From Lachnospiraceae bacterium (GTDB lineage: Bacteria; Bacillota; Clostridia; Lachnospirales; Lachnospiraceae): a stretch of 64,000 bases of DNA. Shown piece by piece: positions 1 through 9,840 of the stretch. Each line of letters opens with the position of its first letter. The first letter of the stretch is position 1. The position numbers were made by a program, and so were the translations under genes. The DNA lies in assembly GCA_902363445.1 (NCBI GenBank), contig CABJAB010000001.1, positions 310,001 through 374,000 on the forward strand, read 5' to 3'. Below the pieces are notes generated by a model. That model had not been told where the DNA came from, did not search any database, and was given only the letters and a program-made list of their open reading frames with translations.

Positions 1-1278
1 CTCTTCTCTCGTATGCCCGGAAAGCTCCATCACGCCGTCGGAATAATAAGTGGGTATAAACCGGTCCCCTTCTACCCGGTAGCTGGCAATGCCGCCGGGA
101 ATGGAATTGACCAGATGCCCCAGCTCCAGCTGAGCTTCCTTCAGATCCGTGATGTTGTGGAACACACACTGAATGAGCGGGTATCCTCCTTCTTCTCCGA
201 TCTGCCTGGCCTGGATATGGACCCAGACGATATGCCCGTCACGGTGCTGCTTCCGGAATTCAAAATCCGCCACCGTATGGTCTTTGATGGCTTCCCGTAA
301 TTTGAAGGCCACCATATCCGTGTCCTCCCAGTAGGTCAACTCCGATGCATCACCTTTTACCTTTTCCCCATATTCCTCCACCGTATATCCGGACAGCTCC
401 GGCACTCCGTCGGAAAAATAACGAGTCTCAAATATGTCAGATACACGGTAGATGGCCACACCGCCGGGAATCGCATTGATGATGTCCTGCGTCCTGGCAT
501 TTGCATCGATCAACTCCTGTCTGAGCTTTTGCTGCCCGCTCACATCACTGTATACACCGTAAAGAAGCTTTGTTCCGTCCTCTCTGAGTTTTACCGCGGT
601 CTCCAGGTGAATCCACCGGTATTCTCCTTTTTCATTGTTCCACAGACGATAGGTATGCTGGCCGGCTACAGTCTCCCTGAGCACTTCCCGCACCTTTTTC
701 TGCAGGGCGGCAAGATCCTCCGGATGAACGCCCAAATAGTTTGTTTCCCGTTCGACCGACTGAATATGCTCTTTCGAATACCCCATAATACTATAAAATG
801 CCGGGTTATGAAACACCGGTGAAAGCTGCTCCCCTTTAACCCGGTATACGCCCAGACCGCATGGAATGCTGCTGAGCGTGGCCTGCAGTTCCTTTTTTAG
901 AGACTCAGAACGGTCCTCTTCTTCTTTTTTCTCGGTGATGTCCACCGCATATTCAATATGAGCGGGCTTACCGTTCCAGTCAATAAGCCTGCCGCTCAGC
1001 TGGTACATACGGTGATTGACAGGATGAATGAATTCCCTGACAAATGGCTCAGTCCGCTTCAGACGGCCGGCATGGCAGAATAAGCAGGGCTCTTTAAAAC
1101 CTGCAAGATGATAGCAGCAGCGTATTTCTCCGCTGGTTTGGGACAATAAGGTTTCTTTCGCAAGACGGTTGGCATAGAGAATACTCTTGTCCTCAATATC
1201 GCTGACAAAAATAGCGGCCGGCATATTGTCCAGGATGGCAGCCGTCTGTTCCACCGTAAGATAATCCCCCATTGTCAT
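1..1278 (-). CDS. Multi-PAS sensor protein, 3' end outside window
   Basis: At least 426 codons are open from the ATG at 1278 to the window edge. I read four successive PAS-type units: one near residues 10-90, and later ones that each carry the NAIPGGVA/NSIPGGIA-like start and a W-x-H element typical of PAS/PAC folds. The first is followed by a DITEKK PAC end. No output domain is visible before the sequence stops, so a GGDEF, EAL or kinase end may lie outside. The start follows a GGAGGAAA site that overlaps the end of the HPt gene, so the two are probably translationally coupled. It is the last visible gene of a phosphorelay and c-di-GMP operon. Ligand unknown. Confidence 0.85.
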   Translation of the reverse strand, partial: MTMGDYLTVEQTAAILDNMPAAIFVSDIEDKSILYANRLAKETLLSQTSGEIRCCYHLAGFKEPCLFCHAGRLKRTEPFVREFIHPVNHRMYQLSGRLIDWNGKPAHIEYAVDITEKKEEEDRSESLKKELQATLSSIPCGLGVYRVKGEQLSPVFHNPAFYSIMGYSKEHIQSVERETNYLGVHPEDLAALQKKVREVLRETVAGQHTYRLWNNEKGEYRWIHLETAVKLREDGTKLLYGVYSDVSGQQKLRQELIDANARTQDIINAIPGGVAIYRVSDIFETRYFSDGVPELSGYTVEEYGEKVKGDASELTYWEDTDMVAFKLREAIKDHTVADFEFRKQHRDGHIVWVHIQARQIGEEGGYPLIQCVFHNITDLKEAQLELGHLVNSIPGGIASYRVEGDRFIPTYYSDGVMELSGHTREE

Positions 1279-1280
1279 AT

Positions 1281-1646
1281 TCAGTTTCCTCCCATCAGGT
1301 GCTGCCGCAGATTCTCCGCATTCCGAAATTCCAGCCGGATCACATCATACATGGCCGCATAATCGCTCCGCTCCTCCCTGTTCCTGAGAGGCTCCACTAC
1401 GGCGCAGACGGCGGCATAGAGCGGTTCAAGTCCCAGGTTTCCCACGACTCCCTTCAAAGTATGCGCGGCCTCAAAAGCGCCGGTCAGGTCGCCTGCCTGC
1501 AGGGACGAGCCAAGTTTTTCCATATTCTCATCCTGAAACAGCATATTTAAAAGTCTCAGGTAAAAGGCTTCATTCTCCAGAAAACGTGCCATCGTATTCG
1601 GATAATCGCCGCCATAGGCTTCAAAGGTTTCTCTAAATCCGGACAT
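1281..1646 (-). CDS. HPt (histidine phosphotransfer) domain protein
   Basis: This 121-residue protein consists of one HPt domain. The motif AAHTLKGVVGNLGL near residues 60-73 contains the phosphorylatable histidine and the usual KG step. HPt proteins pass phosphoryl groups between receiver domains of hybrid kinases and terminal response regulators. The upstream hybrid kinase has two receivers but no HPt domain of its own, so this protein is the likely relay partner (inference from context). Its ATG lies 3 bases after the kinase stop and uses the AGGAG formed by the kinase's last codons. Confidence 0.9.
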   Translation of the reverse strand: MSGFRETFEAYGGDYPNTMARFLENEAFYLRLLNMLFQDENMEKLGSSLQAGDLTGAFEAAHTLKGVVGNLGLEPLYAAVCAVVEPLRNREERSDYAAMYDVIRLEFRNAENLRQHLMGGN

Positions 1647-1649
1647 AAT

Positions 1650-4600
1650 TCAGCTCTCCTTTCTGGAAATGAAATGATAGAGCGTCTGATAAAGCCGCTC
1701 TGAATCTATGGGCTTGGCCAGATGGGCGTCCATTCCGGCCGCTTTGCTCTTTTGGATATCGTCGTCAAAAGCATTGGCAGTCATCGCGATGATCGGAATC
1801 GTCCCGGCGTCCGCATTGCTGAGATGGCGGATGCTGGCGGCGGCGGTAAGCCCGTCCATAAGCGGCATCCGGATATCCATCAGGATGGCATCATAATATT
1901 TCTCCGGAGATTTGCTGAACAGCTCCATCGCCCGCAGGCCGTTTTCCGCCGTATCCACCGTGAATCCCTTATTTTTCAGAAGCATCACCGCCACCTCGGT
2001 ATTGATCGCATTGTCTTCTGCCAGCAGCACGCGTTTTCCGCTGAAATCATACTCCTCTGCCTTATCTCTCTGCTCCAGTTCCTCCTTATCGCCCAGCGCC
2101 CTGGAAAAAGCCGATACCAACGTTGATTTATACATGGGCTTGCTCATCAGCAGATTGACGCCGGCCAGCTTTGCCTCGTGCTCAATGGATATCCAATCGT
2201 ATGCGGTCATGATGATAATGGTGACCTCCGGACCTACGATCATGCGGATACGTTTGGCTGTCTCAATTCCGTCCATCCCCGGCATCTTCCAGTCTATCAG
2301 GATCATATCGTAATATTTGCCCGTATCCCAAAGCTCCCGCACCCGGTCGACTGCCTTCCGCCCGCTGTCTACCCATTCTGCGATAACTCCCATTTCCCGC
2401 AAAGTGACGACCGCACTCTCGCATACCACCACATCGTCATCTACAACCAATGTCTTTAAATGAGAGAAATTATAATCCTGCTTTTTCGGGAAATGCCGGA
2501 GTTTTTCTTCTTCCGTGATGCCGAGCTTGACATCTACGGTGAATTCCGTGCCAATATCCTTTATGGAGCGCACCGTGATCGCCCCGTCCATCATATCCAC
2601 GATACTCTTGGAGATGGCAAGACCCAGCCCCGTTCCACCGTAAACTGCCGTAGTGCCGATGGATTCCTGGGAAAACGGTTCAAAAATATGGGGCAGGAAT
2701 TCCTCGCTCATCCCGACACCCGTGTCATTCACAATGAACCGCAGCACCGCGTCGTTTTTTGTCCTGTGCCGCTGCGAAGCCGAAAATGTGACTTTCCCCC
2801 CTTCCCTGGTGAACTTAATGGCGTTGCTCATGATATTCAGAAGCACCTGCTGCAGCTTCATCGCGTCGCCCACATAGCAGTCGTCCAGCACCGGGTCCAC
2901 GATACACTCATAATCCACGCCCTTCGCTTCCGCCTGGGAATAGCAGATGGAATTGATCCCGGTCAGAAACTCTTCTGTGGGAATCTTCTCATTCTTTAAA
3001 AGCATTTTTCCGCTCTCGATACGGCTCATATCCAGAATATCATTGATCAGAGAGAGCAGAAAACGGGAGGATATGCCGATCTTGGAAATACAGTCCGCCA
3101 CTTGCTCATCATCCCCCACCGACTGGGCGGCAATGGTGCTCATGCCGATGATGGCATTCATCGGCGTCCGGATCTCATGGGACATGCGGGACAGAAAATC
3201 CGATTTAGCCGCGTTGGCCTGCTCCGCCGCCACCAGCGCTGCCGCCAGCTCCTCCTTCTGACGCTGCTCCTTCTGGACGACATCCGTCACATCACTGCGG
3301 GCCACGCAGACCCGGCCCAGGCTCTTTTCAATATAGAAGACCTGAAACCGCTTCACCCGCTTTTTTCCCTGTTCATCAAACATCTCGATGACGAAGGAGT
3401 AGACCGGTTCCTGCGCCAGCCGCCTCTCCATATATTGATAATCTAGTTTCCTTAGATATTCCTGTTTTGCATCTTCTTCCATGAAGCGTTCCGCAGTCAA
3501 GAAGGCCTCAGCCATAAATTCTCCATGGGGAGATATCTCGCCCTCATTGTGTTCAAAGGACAGGATCCGGTATGTATCCTGGCGCATATCGACGTCTGTC
3601 AGCCGTTCATGATCCAGTTTCGCAATCTTTTGAAGCAGCTGCTCCTGAATCTTATGTACTGTGTTATCTGTGGTGTAAAAAAACGCGACCACGTCGCCGG
3701 TTTCCGGCTCCTGGTAAAGGCGGAAGCTCGTATTACTCCAGAATGCGCCCCCGCAGTTCCGGCGGCGCAGAAACTCAAAATGATAATCTGTCCTGCCCGC
3801 TTTATGATCGGCCAGTGTCTTGTCTCTAGCGAGGGTACTTTGAATCTTTTCTCCATAAGACGGGTCAACAGAGGACGCCGCGAGGTGCTCCACCAGCTCA
3901 TCGTAGGAAGTCCCTACCTGGGCAATGGCCATCTGCTGTATGGAAATGTAGCTCTCTGTCCTGTTCTGCGTGATATTTACTCTCCCCTGGCTGCTCCCTT
4001 CCTCAGAGGACAGGTCCACGAAATAAGCCAGTTCCCTCTCATATAATTCCCTATTCCGTTCCTGCTGCCGTTTTTCATCGGAAATATCAACAAATACACA
4101 GAAGAGCTGCGCTTCCTCTTTTTCCTGGAAGAGCTGCGCTTTTATACACACCCACTTTGTGGATCCATCTTTACAGATCACGCGGTCCTCGCTGTGGACT
4201 GTATTCCCTTCCATAAGCTGGCGCCGGATTCTTTCTGCCATACCAGGCAGATCTTCCGGATGGATGACAGCGGACATCCGGCTTCCCATGGCGGCAAATT
4301 CTTCTCTGGAATAGCCTAAAAATTCAAATAAACCGTCGTTGGCATCAACCACGGAAAAATCAGCGTCACACCGACAGCGAAAGACCGCTCCGGGAATATT
4401 GTTATAAAGATGCAGAAGCTCATCTCTTATCTTTCTCTGATCCGAAATATCGATACATACCGACACGATAGCCGGCCGGCCGTCTTCCGCCATGATCTTC
4501 CTACCCAGATCATGAACCCAGATATAAGAACCGTCTTTTTTCTTCATCCGGTATTCCACATTATATTCATCTGCTCCGGCAAGCTGTCCGCCGACGGCTT

Positions 4601-5228
4601 CATCCACGATCCTCCGGTCATCCGGATGCATACAATTGGAGATCTTTCCGTCTATATCACTTATAAAATCCGCTTCATGCTCATATCCCAAATAGGCCAG
4701 CATCTGCCGGTTGATAAAATAAAATGGGAACCCTTCCTCTATGTATCCGCCCATCATGCCGCCGGCCATGGAGTCATTTAAAAGCTCCTGCCGCTGTTTG
4801 GCAATATGTTCCATCACCAGTGTTTTGGGATAATGTTCCTTTCCCCGCTGGCTGCTTCCCGGCTCCGCAAAATGAAGCCCCTGTATCAGCCAGTCCCCGC
4901 TGTCCCGCCTCACCAGGTTGAAAAACGCGTGCAGATGCCAGGTATAGAGAGAACTGATAAGTGTGAGCTTTGCCGATATGTTGCATATATGATCCGCAGG
5001 CTGATATTCATGAACCACATTTAACAAACAGGAAAACGGCTCTGTAATCTCCCGGATATCCTCCTGCACATATGCGGACATCTCCGCTTTTCCAGAGGCG
5101 TGTTCATCCATACCCGTACCAAAGAAACTCACTTCCTCCGTGAGAAATGAAACTGTTTTCGAAATATCCCGCTGCTCAAACCAGGCCTGACAGAACGCCT
5201 GAACCGTATCCTTTGTATCATACTTCAT
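1650..5228 (-). CDS. Hybrid sensor histidine kinase with NTF2-like, PAS and two receiver domains
   Basis: The product is 1192 residues from the ATG at 5228, which overlaps the previous stop as TGATG and has GGAGGAG upstream. Residues ~1-130 look like an NTF2/SnoaL-type fold. Several PAS/PAC units follow (HPDDR and WVHDLG elements). HisKA has SHEIRTPMNAIIGM, and the ATPase domain has NAIKFTREGG, DTGVGMSEE and GGTGLGLAIS. Two receiver domains close the protein (VVDDDVVV and LLAEDNAI). No transmembrane segment is apparent, so it is probably a cytoplasmic sensor. The HPt gene immediately downstream completes a His-Asp-His relay. The signal is unknown. Confidence 0.93.
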   Translation of the reverse strand: MKYDTKDTVQAFCQAWFEQRDISKTVSFLTEEVSFFGTGMDEHASGKAEMSAYVQEDIREITEPFSCLLNVVHEYQPADHICNISAKLTLISSLYTWHLHAFFNLVRRDSGDWLIQGLHFAEPGSSQRGKEHYPKTLVMEHIAKQRQELLNDSMAGGMMGGYIEEGFPFYFINRQMLAYLGYEHEADFISDIDGKISNCMHPDDRRIVDEAVGGQLAGADEYNVEYRMKKKDGSYIWVHDLGRKIMAEDGRPAIVSVCIDISDQRKIRDELLHLYNNIPGAVFRCRCDADFSVVDANDGLFEFLGYSREEFAAMGSRMSAVIHPEDLPGMAERIRRQLMEGNTVHSEDRVICKDGSTKWVCIKAQLFQEKEEAQLFCVFVDISDEKRQQERNRELYERELAYFVDLSSEEGSSQGRVNITQNRTESYISIQQMAIAQVGTSYDELVEHLAASSVDPSYGEKIQSTLARDKTLADHKAGRTDYHFEFLRRRNCGGAFWSNTSFRLYQEPETGDVVAFFYTTDNTVHKIQEQLLQKIAKLDHERLTDVDMRQDTYRILSFEHNEGEISPHGEFMAEAFLTAERFMEEDAKQEYLRKLDYQYMERRLAQEPVYSFVIEMFDEQGKKRVKRFQVFYIEKSLGRVCVARSDVTDVVQKEQRQKEELAAALVAAEQANAAKSDFLSRMSHEIRTPMNAIIGMSTIAAQSVGDDEQVADCISKIGISSRFLLSLINDILDMSRIESGKMLLKNEKIPTEEFLTGINSICYSQAEAKGVDYECIVDPVLDDCYVGDAMKLQQVLLNIMSNAIKFTREGGKVTFSASQRHRTKNDAVLRFIVNDTGVGMSEEFLPHIFEPFSQESIGTTAVYGGTGLGLAISKSIVDMMDGAITVRSIKDIGTEFTVDVKLGITEEEKLRHFPKKQDYNFSHLKTLVVDDDVVVCESAVVTLREMGVIAEWVDSGRKAVDRVRELWDTGKYYDMILIDWKMPGMDGIETAKRIRMIVGPEVTIIIMTAYDWISIEHEAKLAGVNLLMSKPMYKSTLVSAFSRALGDKEELEQRDKAEEYDFSGKRVLLAEDNAINTEVAVMLLKNKGFTVDTAENGLRAMELFSKSPEKYYDAILMDIRMPLMDGLTAAASIRHLSNADAGTIPIIAMTANAFDDDIQKSKAAGMDAHLAKPIDSERLYQTLYHFISRKES

Positions 5229-6910
5229 CAGTCCTGCTCCTCCCATAAACAGCACCCGCCTTTGCCATCGGCTTTTGCCCGATACAAAGCCAGATCGACC
5301 TTTCTCATCACCTCTTCCACAGTGTTCTCTGCTTCCCAGATCGCGACGCCTGCAGAAACCGTCACCGGCAGACCTTCCGCAAAGTGATATTGTGAAAGAG
5401 ACAGGCAGATCTCTTTTCCCTTTTTCAGAGCTATTTCACCGGACGGCATAGATTTTATAACAGCCACAAATTCATCCCCGCCGTATCTTGCCAAAATATC
5501 CGACTCCCTGACTTTAGAACGGAGGATCTGGCTGAATTCCTGAATCAGCCGGTCCCCTTCCATATGTCCAAAGGTGTCATTGATCTGCTTTAAGTTATCC
5601 AGATCGAAAAGATAAAAAGCAAACGGGGCTTCCTCCTTCCTCAGGGAATCAAGGGCCGCCTCCCATCCCCGCCGGTTCAGGACACCGGTCATGTGATCCC
5701 GGTAAGCTTCCTCTCGCAGATTCCGTTCCCTCTTTTGGAAAGAAGCCAGTCTGGTTGCGTGAATCACCCTTTTCCACAGGCTCTCTTTCGCATGAGGCTT
5801 AACGGCGTAATCGGCAGCGCCCAGCTCCAGGGCTTTTTTCTCCATCTGAGGATCCGGTCTCCCCGTGACAATGACCGGAATATCCCACACCGCCTTGTTT
5901 CTCTTGAGCGCCGTAAGCACCGTGAAACCTCCGGCTTCCGGAAGCGTAAGGCTGAGAAGCGCTGCCGTCATCCGGCCTTTATACATTTCGGCAGCCTCTA
6001 AAGCAGAAGCCGTATCTGCTGCCTCGACCACTTGGAAATACTCTAAAAATGTCTCCCGGACCTGATTCCGGTAATCTTTGTCCTCGTCTGCGATCAGAAG
6101 GAACCTCTTTTGATATCTGTCTCCGGCTTCCCTGTCTGTTTCTTCCCTCTGCTGTTCCTGTTCCTCCTCCGACTGCTGTCCCCTGATCAGCTCTTCAAAA
6201 TCTTCCTCCGGCATCGGCCGCGCGAAATAGTAACCCTGCACATAGTCACAGCCGGTTTCCAAAAGGCGGTCCAGCTGTTCTCTGGTCTCCACGCCCTCCG
6301 CCACGACGCTCAAGTGCATCCAGCGGGCAAGCTCCATGATGAACCGGAGGACTCCTTGATTCGCCGGTTTCACCGTTTCGCTCTGGATAAATTTCATATC
6401 CAGCTTCAGGATATCGATCGGCATCTGGTTCAGCATATTTAAAGATGAATACCCGCTTCCAAAATCATCCATTTCAATAATAAATCCCAGATCCCGCAGA
6501 TGGCTCACTGTCTCAATGATCTGTCCCGGATTTTCCGTGTATGCGCTTTCCGTGATTTCCAAATGGAGCCTTGACGGCGGCAGGCCATATTTTTTCACTG
6601 TATTCATCAGGATATCCGCGATATCCGCATTATAAATATCAGCCCTGGATACATTGACAGAAGCCGGAAGAGAAGGATATCCCTTTTCTTCCCACTCCCG
6701 CAGATAAGAACAGGTCTTGTCCCATACGAACTGGTCCAGCTTTGTAATAAAACCGTTCTTCTCAAACAGCGGGATAAACTCTGCGGGTGACTGAAAACCC
6801 CATTTCGGATGATTCCAGCGGACAAGCGCTTCCGCGCCGGCCAGCTTGTCATCCCGGATCCGGTATTTCGGCTGCAGATATATTAAAAACTGCTCTTCTT
6901 TTAACGCAGA
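5228..6910 (-). CDS. EAL-REC-GGDEF protein, downstream part of a stop-split gene
   Basis: These 560 sense codons are in frame with the REC-GGDEF gene and separated from it only by the TAA at 6911-6913. The reading begins mid-protein with the normal EAL start (QFLIYLQPK, then GAEALVRW). It continues with LEITES, DDFGSGYSSL and AEGVE, then a receiver domain, then an intact GGDEF (RYGGDEF). The phosphodiesterase and cyclase motifs look complete. No ATG, GTG or TTG occurs in frame before the ATG at 6607, which lies inside the EAL fold and would lose the EAL motif. The part is therefore either untranslated, reached by readthrough, or split by a sequence error. The original was probably one 867-residue REC-GGDEF-EAL-REC-GGDEF protein. 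Confidence 0.8.
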   Translation of the reverse strand, partial: SALKEEQFLIYLQPKYRIRDDKLAGAEALVRWNHPKWGFQSPAEFIPLFEKNGFITKLDQFVWDKTCSYLREWEEKGYPSLPASVNVSRADIYNADIADILMNTVKKYGLPPSRLHLEITESAYTENPGQIIETVSHLRDLGFIIEMDDFGSGYSSLNMLNQMPIDILKLDMKFIQSETVKPANQGVLRFIMELARWMHLSVVAEGVETREQLDRLLETGCDYVQGYYFARPMPEEDFEELIRGQQSEEEQEQQREETDREAGDRYQKRFLLIADEDKDYRNQVRETFLEYFQVVEAADTASALEAAEMYKGRMTAALLSLTLPEAGGFTVLTALKRNKAVWDIPVIVTGRPDPQMEKKALELGAADYAVKPHAKESLWKRVIHATRLASFQKRERNLREEAYRDHMTGVLNRRGWEAALDSLRKEEAPFAFYLFDLDNLKQINDTFGHMEGDRLIQEFSQILRSKVRESDILARYGGDEFVAVIKSMPSGEIALKKGKEICLSLSQYHFAEGLPVTVSAGVAIWEAENTVEEVMRKVDLALYRAKADGKGGCCLWEEQD

Positions 6911-7831
6911 TTACATTTCATCAATGATAGCCTGCTGCCTCAGCAGTTCATCCCTGAGCTTATCATCATACGCGGCAAAATACTTTCCATACTGCCCTTT
7001 GATGCTCCGGGCCGCCAAAAGGGCCCTGTCGCACATCTGCTCCACACTCACCCTGCGGTCCTCAACGGAATAGACTCCCCATTTCATTACGACATTCTTG
7101 GCGTTGGGCAGCTGTGTGACTTTTTCGTTGGTCCGGATGAACATCTCATCTGTATAGTTGTTCTCATGCCTGACCAGGCAGACGAACTGATCCGCGTTCA
7201 TTCGCCCATAAACTCCTACTCCGCCTACGATCTGCCGATACAGTTCCGCGATCCCGCACAGAAGCCTGTCCCCCGCGGGAATACCGAAAACATCGTTTAT
7301 GAGTTTAAAATTCTCAATATCGGAACAAATGATATCGTACCGCTGCCCGGGATTCTGGCGGAGCGTCTCCTTTACCTTCTGATAAAAATATTCCTTACTG
7401 TAAAGTCCGGTCAGGCGGTCATACTGGAACTGATTGATCATCGCCGCTGTTTCGCGCAGATGAATGATGCTGGCTACCCTATGTAATATAATCTGAGGCT
7501 TATACGGCTTTGCCACGAAGTCAGAAGCTCCGTGGGAGAGCGCGGATACCTCGTCCGCCTCGCTGTCACTTTGAGTGGTGACGATCACCGGAATGGATGA
7601 AAGGGAGGGGTCTGCTTTTGCAATGGACAAAAATGTATAGCCATCCATCACGGGCATGGTGATGTCCAGCAGTATCAGGGCGATCTCGTCCTTGTGTTTC
7701 TCCAGAACCGCAAGCGCCTCCCGCCCATTTTCCGCGTCCAGCACCTCGTACTCCGAGGACAGCAGCTCGCACAGCATCATGCGGTTGATCTCATTATCTT
7801 CCACAACTAAAATCTCTTTTTTTGCAAGCAT
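6911..7831 (-). CDS. Response regulator with degenerate GGDEF domain
   Basis: This 306-residue product starts after AGGAG at a good distance. The receiver domain covers ~1-120 (VVEDNEINR, the phospho-Asp in LLDITMPVMDG, Lys in AKPY). It is followed by a GGDEF-fold domain whose signature site reads RMNADQF instead of GGDEF, so cyclase activity is unlikely; a regulatory role is common for such domains. The protein stops at IIDEM, exactly where an EAL domain would begin, and the same frame carries on with a full EAL domain after the TAA. It is the first gene of the signalling operon. Confidence 0.85.
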   Translation of the reverse strand: MLAKKEILVVEDNEINRMMLCELLSSEYEVLDAENGREALAVLEKHKDEIALILLDITMPVMDGYTFLSIAKADPSLSSIPVIVTTQSDSEADEVSALSHGASDFVAKPYKPQIILHRVASIIHLRETAAMINQFQYDRLTGLYSKEYFYQKVKETLRQNPGQRYDIICSDIENFKLINDVFGIPAGDRLLCGIAELYRQIVGGVGVYGRMNADQFVCLVRHENNYTDEMFIRTNEKVTQLPNAKNVVMKWGVYSVEDRRVSVEQMCDRALLAARSIKGQYGKYFAAYDDKLRDELLRQQAIIDEM

Positions 7832-8051
7832 GTCATAGTCTCCTTTTGACTTCTCACTTATTTTTATTCATCATGGACGAAAGGAACTCTCTGAAAAAAA
7901 AATAGACGGGCGCCCTTTATTCACAATTTATGTTTAAAGCTACGGCAAAAAAATCCAACTCTGTTCATCTTCGAATCAGTTCAAGTATAACATACAAAAT
8001 ATAAAGATTCAATCGCATGTGGTGTTTCCAGGCGATACGAAAACAGCCCGT

Positions 8052-8793
8052 GAAGTATACCTTTGAATACCTTTCAAACAAATAATTTATGCTATTGAGC
8101 AATAGAATAGGCAAGAGGAAATCCGCTCCCATCCAGGCGGCTCGCTGGCAGCCGTAACCAGCATCTTTGCGGCCTCCAGTCGGTCCTTTCCAACTGACAT
8201 GGATAAATCGATATTTTTCCATGTCAGATTCCAATAAAAACCTGCATGAAATTCGGTTTTTACCTCCCTGCGGCCGGGAAGCTCCTGCTAACGCCTTTGC
8301 GGCGCTCACCTTACGATGGAATCGGATTGTTCCTCCTGCTCTTTCTTCCGCACCGAAATAAGCGCTTATTTGTCTTCAAAGCTATTGGGGCGGTCCGCCG
8401 CGGTCCGCTGCCATAAGGCGCGCGGGCCGTGTGGATATCCGATTCTTTTCTGGAATCCAGGAAATGAAATTTGTCCAGTATGGTGCGGCAGGCAGGGCGC
8501 CGGCAGAAAGATTCCGGGCCGGCCTAAAGGTGAGCGCTGCAGGGCAGCGGCCGGTGTTCACCAGGCGGAGGGAGGCAGAAACGGAAATACCGATTCCGTT
8601 TCTGAGCGAACCGGAGACAGGAAATCATTAAGATTACCTGTCGACATGTGAGCGGTACTCCTGGAGCGGGGATAAAGCGGTCCCTGAATCGCCAGCGAAC
8701 CGAAATCGTGACGGTCCGGAACTTCTGCCGGTGTCTAACTGGGGCTTGACTGGAATTAACGAAAATGATTCCAAAAAGTATTTTGTATCATAC
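8052..8793. repeat. Dispersed non-coding repeat, copy A (~742 bp)
   Basis: This copy matches 11401-12135 over its full length and 29263-29581 at its ends. It has no convincing reading frame. The left end holds tandem ATACCTTT units and the right end reads AAAAAGTATTTTGTATCATA. Internal hairpins are at 8194-8227 (CTGACATGGA arms), 8577-8603 (AGAAACGGAA arms) and 8616-8642. Bases 8170-8281 are identical to copy B at 11513-11624. It fills most of the gene-free stretch 7832-8925. Read on the minus strand, it lies upstream of the response-regulator gene. Confidence 0.88.
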
Positions 8794-8857
8794 CCTAGGG
8801 CATCCCTTAATTCATGCTTTCCAGGCAGGCGCACTTCGTGCGGCAAAGTATAAATCA

Positions 8858-8895
8858 AAAGCTGTCCTGCGGCACACAAGCTACAGGACAGCTTT
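8858..8895 (-). terminator. Terminator after the APH-like gene
   Basis: Perfect 12-bp arms (AAAGCTGTCCTG and CAGGACAGCTTT) enclose a 14-base loop, with TTTT on the minus-strand side. It lies 30 bases downstream of the stop of the phosphotransferase gene. Confidence 0.75.
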
Positions 8896-8925
8896 CTATC
8901 TCACTATATACCTTCTATCCGTTAT

Positions 8926-9672
8926 TCAATCGGTATCCACCACGTTCAGCCAGGACTGCAGAAGCTCTGACTCTTCTGACCGCTTCTTAGTCAGCTGAGC
9001 TGCCGCTACCAGCGGAAGCCAGTTCTGTACATAAATCTTCGCCGTACCGGTCCTTTCACAGAACCGATTCAGATAATAGTACGCCGCGTCCAGATTCTGC
9101 AAAGCCAAAAGCAGATACGTCCTGGCCACATCAGCGCTGGCGTTTCCCTGCGAAGCATGAATCCAGTCCAGAATATACCAGCCGTCTTCTCCTACGATGA
9201 TATTAGACGGGCAGAAGTCCCCATGGCAAAGCTTCGCGTGATCCGGCATGCTGTTTAGCTTCGTTAAAAGCTCATATCTGGTGATATCATTGATGCAGTC
9301 CAGACTCTGGATCTGCCGTTTCATTTTACTCTTCAGATTATTCAGGAGAGGCGCCTTTATTTCAAACATCTCCAGCTGGCAGTCCAACATTCCGTCCACG
9401 TATTCCTCCAGCTTTTCCGGATGTTCCTCCATCAGCTGCATCAAGGTCTTTCCTTCGATATAGTCATACGTGATCGCCCAGCTCCCGTCTTCCGTAAGTC
9501 CCACAGAATGGAGCTCCGGCACATGCATCCCCAGGCCCTCCACCAAAGACATATGCATTGCTTCCCGAAGAACCTCGGATTTGGGAAAGCCCTTTCGGAA
9601 TACTTTCACCGTATAATTCCCTTCCCGATACACATTGTGGTTTCCAGATGCGATCAAAATCTTTTCATTCAT
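8926..9672 (-). CDS. APH-family phosphotransferase (aminoglycoside/choline kinase fold)
   Basis: This 248-residue protein has the kinase-like fold of the APH family. VKVFRKG is the N-lobe lysine strand, HGDFCPSNII near residue 155 is the catalytic loop, and the following LDW supplies the metal-binding Asp. Family members phosphorylate aminoglycosides, choline, homoserine or sugars, and the sequence does not tell which. The start follows GAGGTGATAGT, and an extended -10 box (TGATATAAT) lies upstream at 9717-9722. It stands alone between repeat copy A and udp. A resistance role should not be assumed. Confidence 0.82.
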   Translation of the reverse strand: MNEKILIASGNHNVYREGNYTVKVFRKGFPKSEVLREAMHMSLVEGLGMHVPELHSVGLTEDGSWAITYDYIEGKTLMQLMEEHPEKLEEYVDGMLDCQLEMFEIKAPLLNNLKSKMKRQIQSLDCINDITRYELLTKLNSMPDHAKLCHGDFCPSNIIVGEDGWYILDWIHASQGNASADVARTYLLLALQNLDAAYYYLNRFCERTGTAKIYVQNWLPLVAAAQLTKKRSEESELLQSWLNVVDTD

Positions 9673-9840
9673 ACTATCACCTCATTTCCGCAAAATACTT
9701 TTCTTCTCCTACTTTTATTATATCAGCATTTTGCACAAATGATATTAGTAAAAACAACGGAATTACCTCTTTCTATTTGTCTAATTTTTCATCTCTCTAT
9801 CCAGCCGTTAACTGTCTACTATCCACGTCTTTCTTTTTTA

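Noticed and set aside
6911..6913. Recoded stop codon (selenocysteine or pyrrolysine)
   Set aside because: The codon is TAA, which is used for neither, and there is no SECIS-like stem just after it.
8634..8879. Short minus-strand frames in the repeats (with text like FGSLVMQGPFYPR in copy C)
   Set aside because: The frames differ in length and are broken by indels between the three copies, while RNA stems are kept. They look like spurious annotations of a non-coding repeat.
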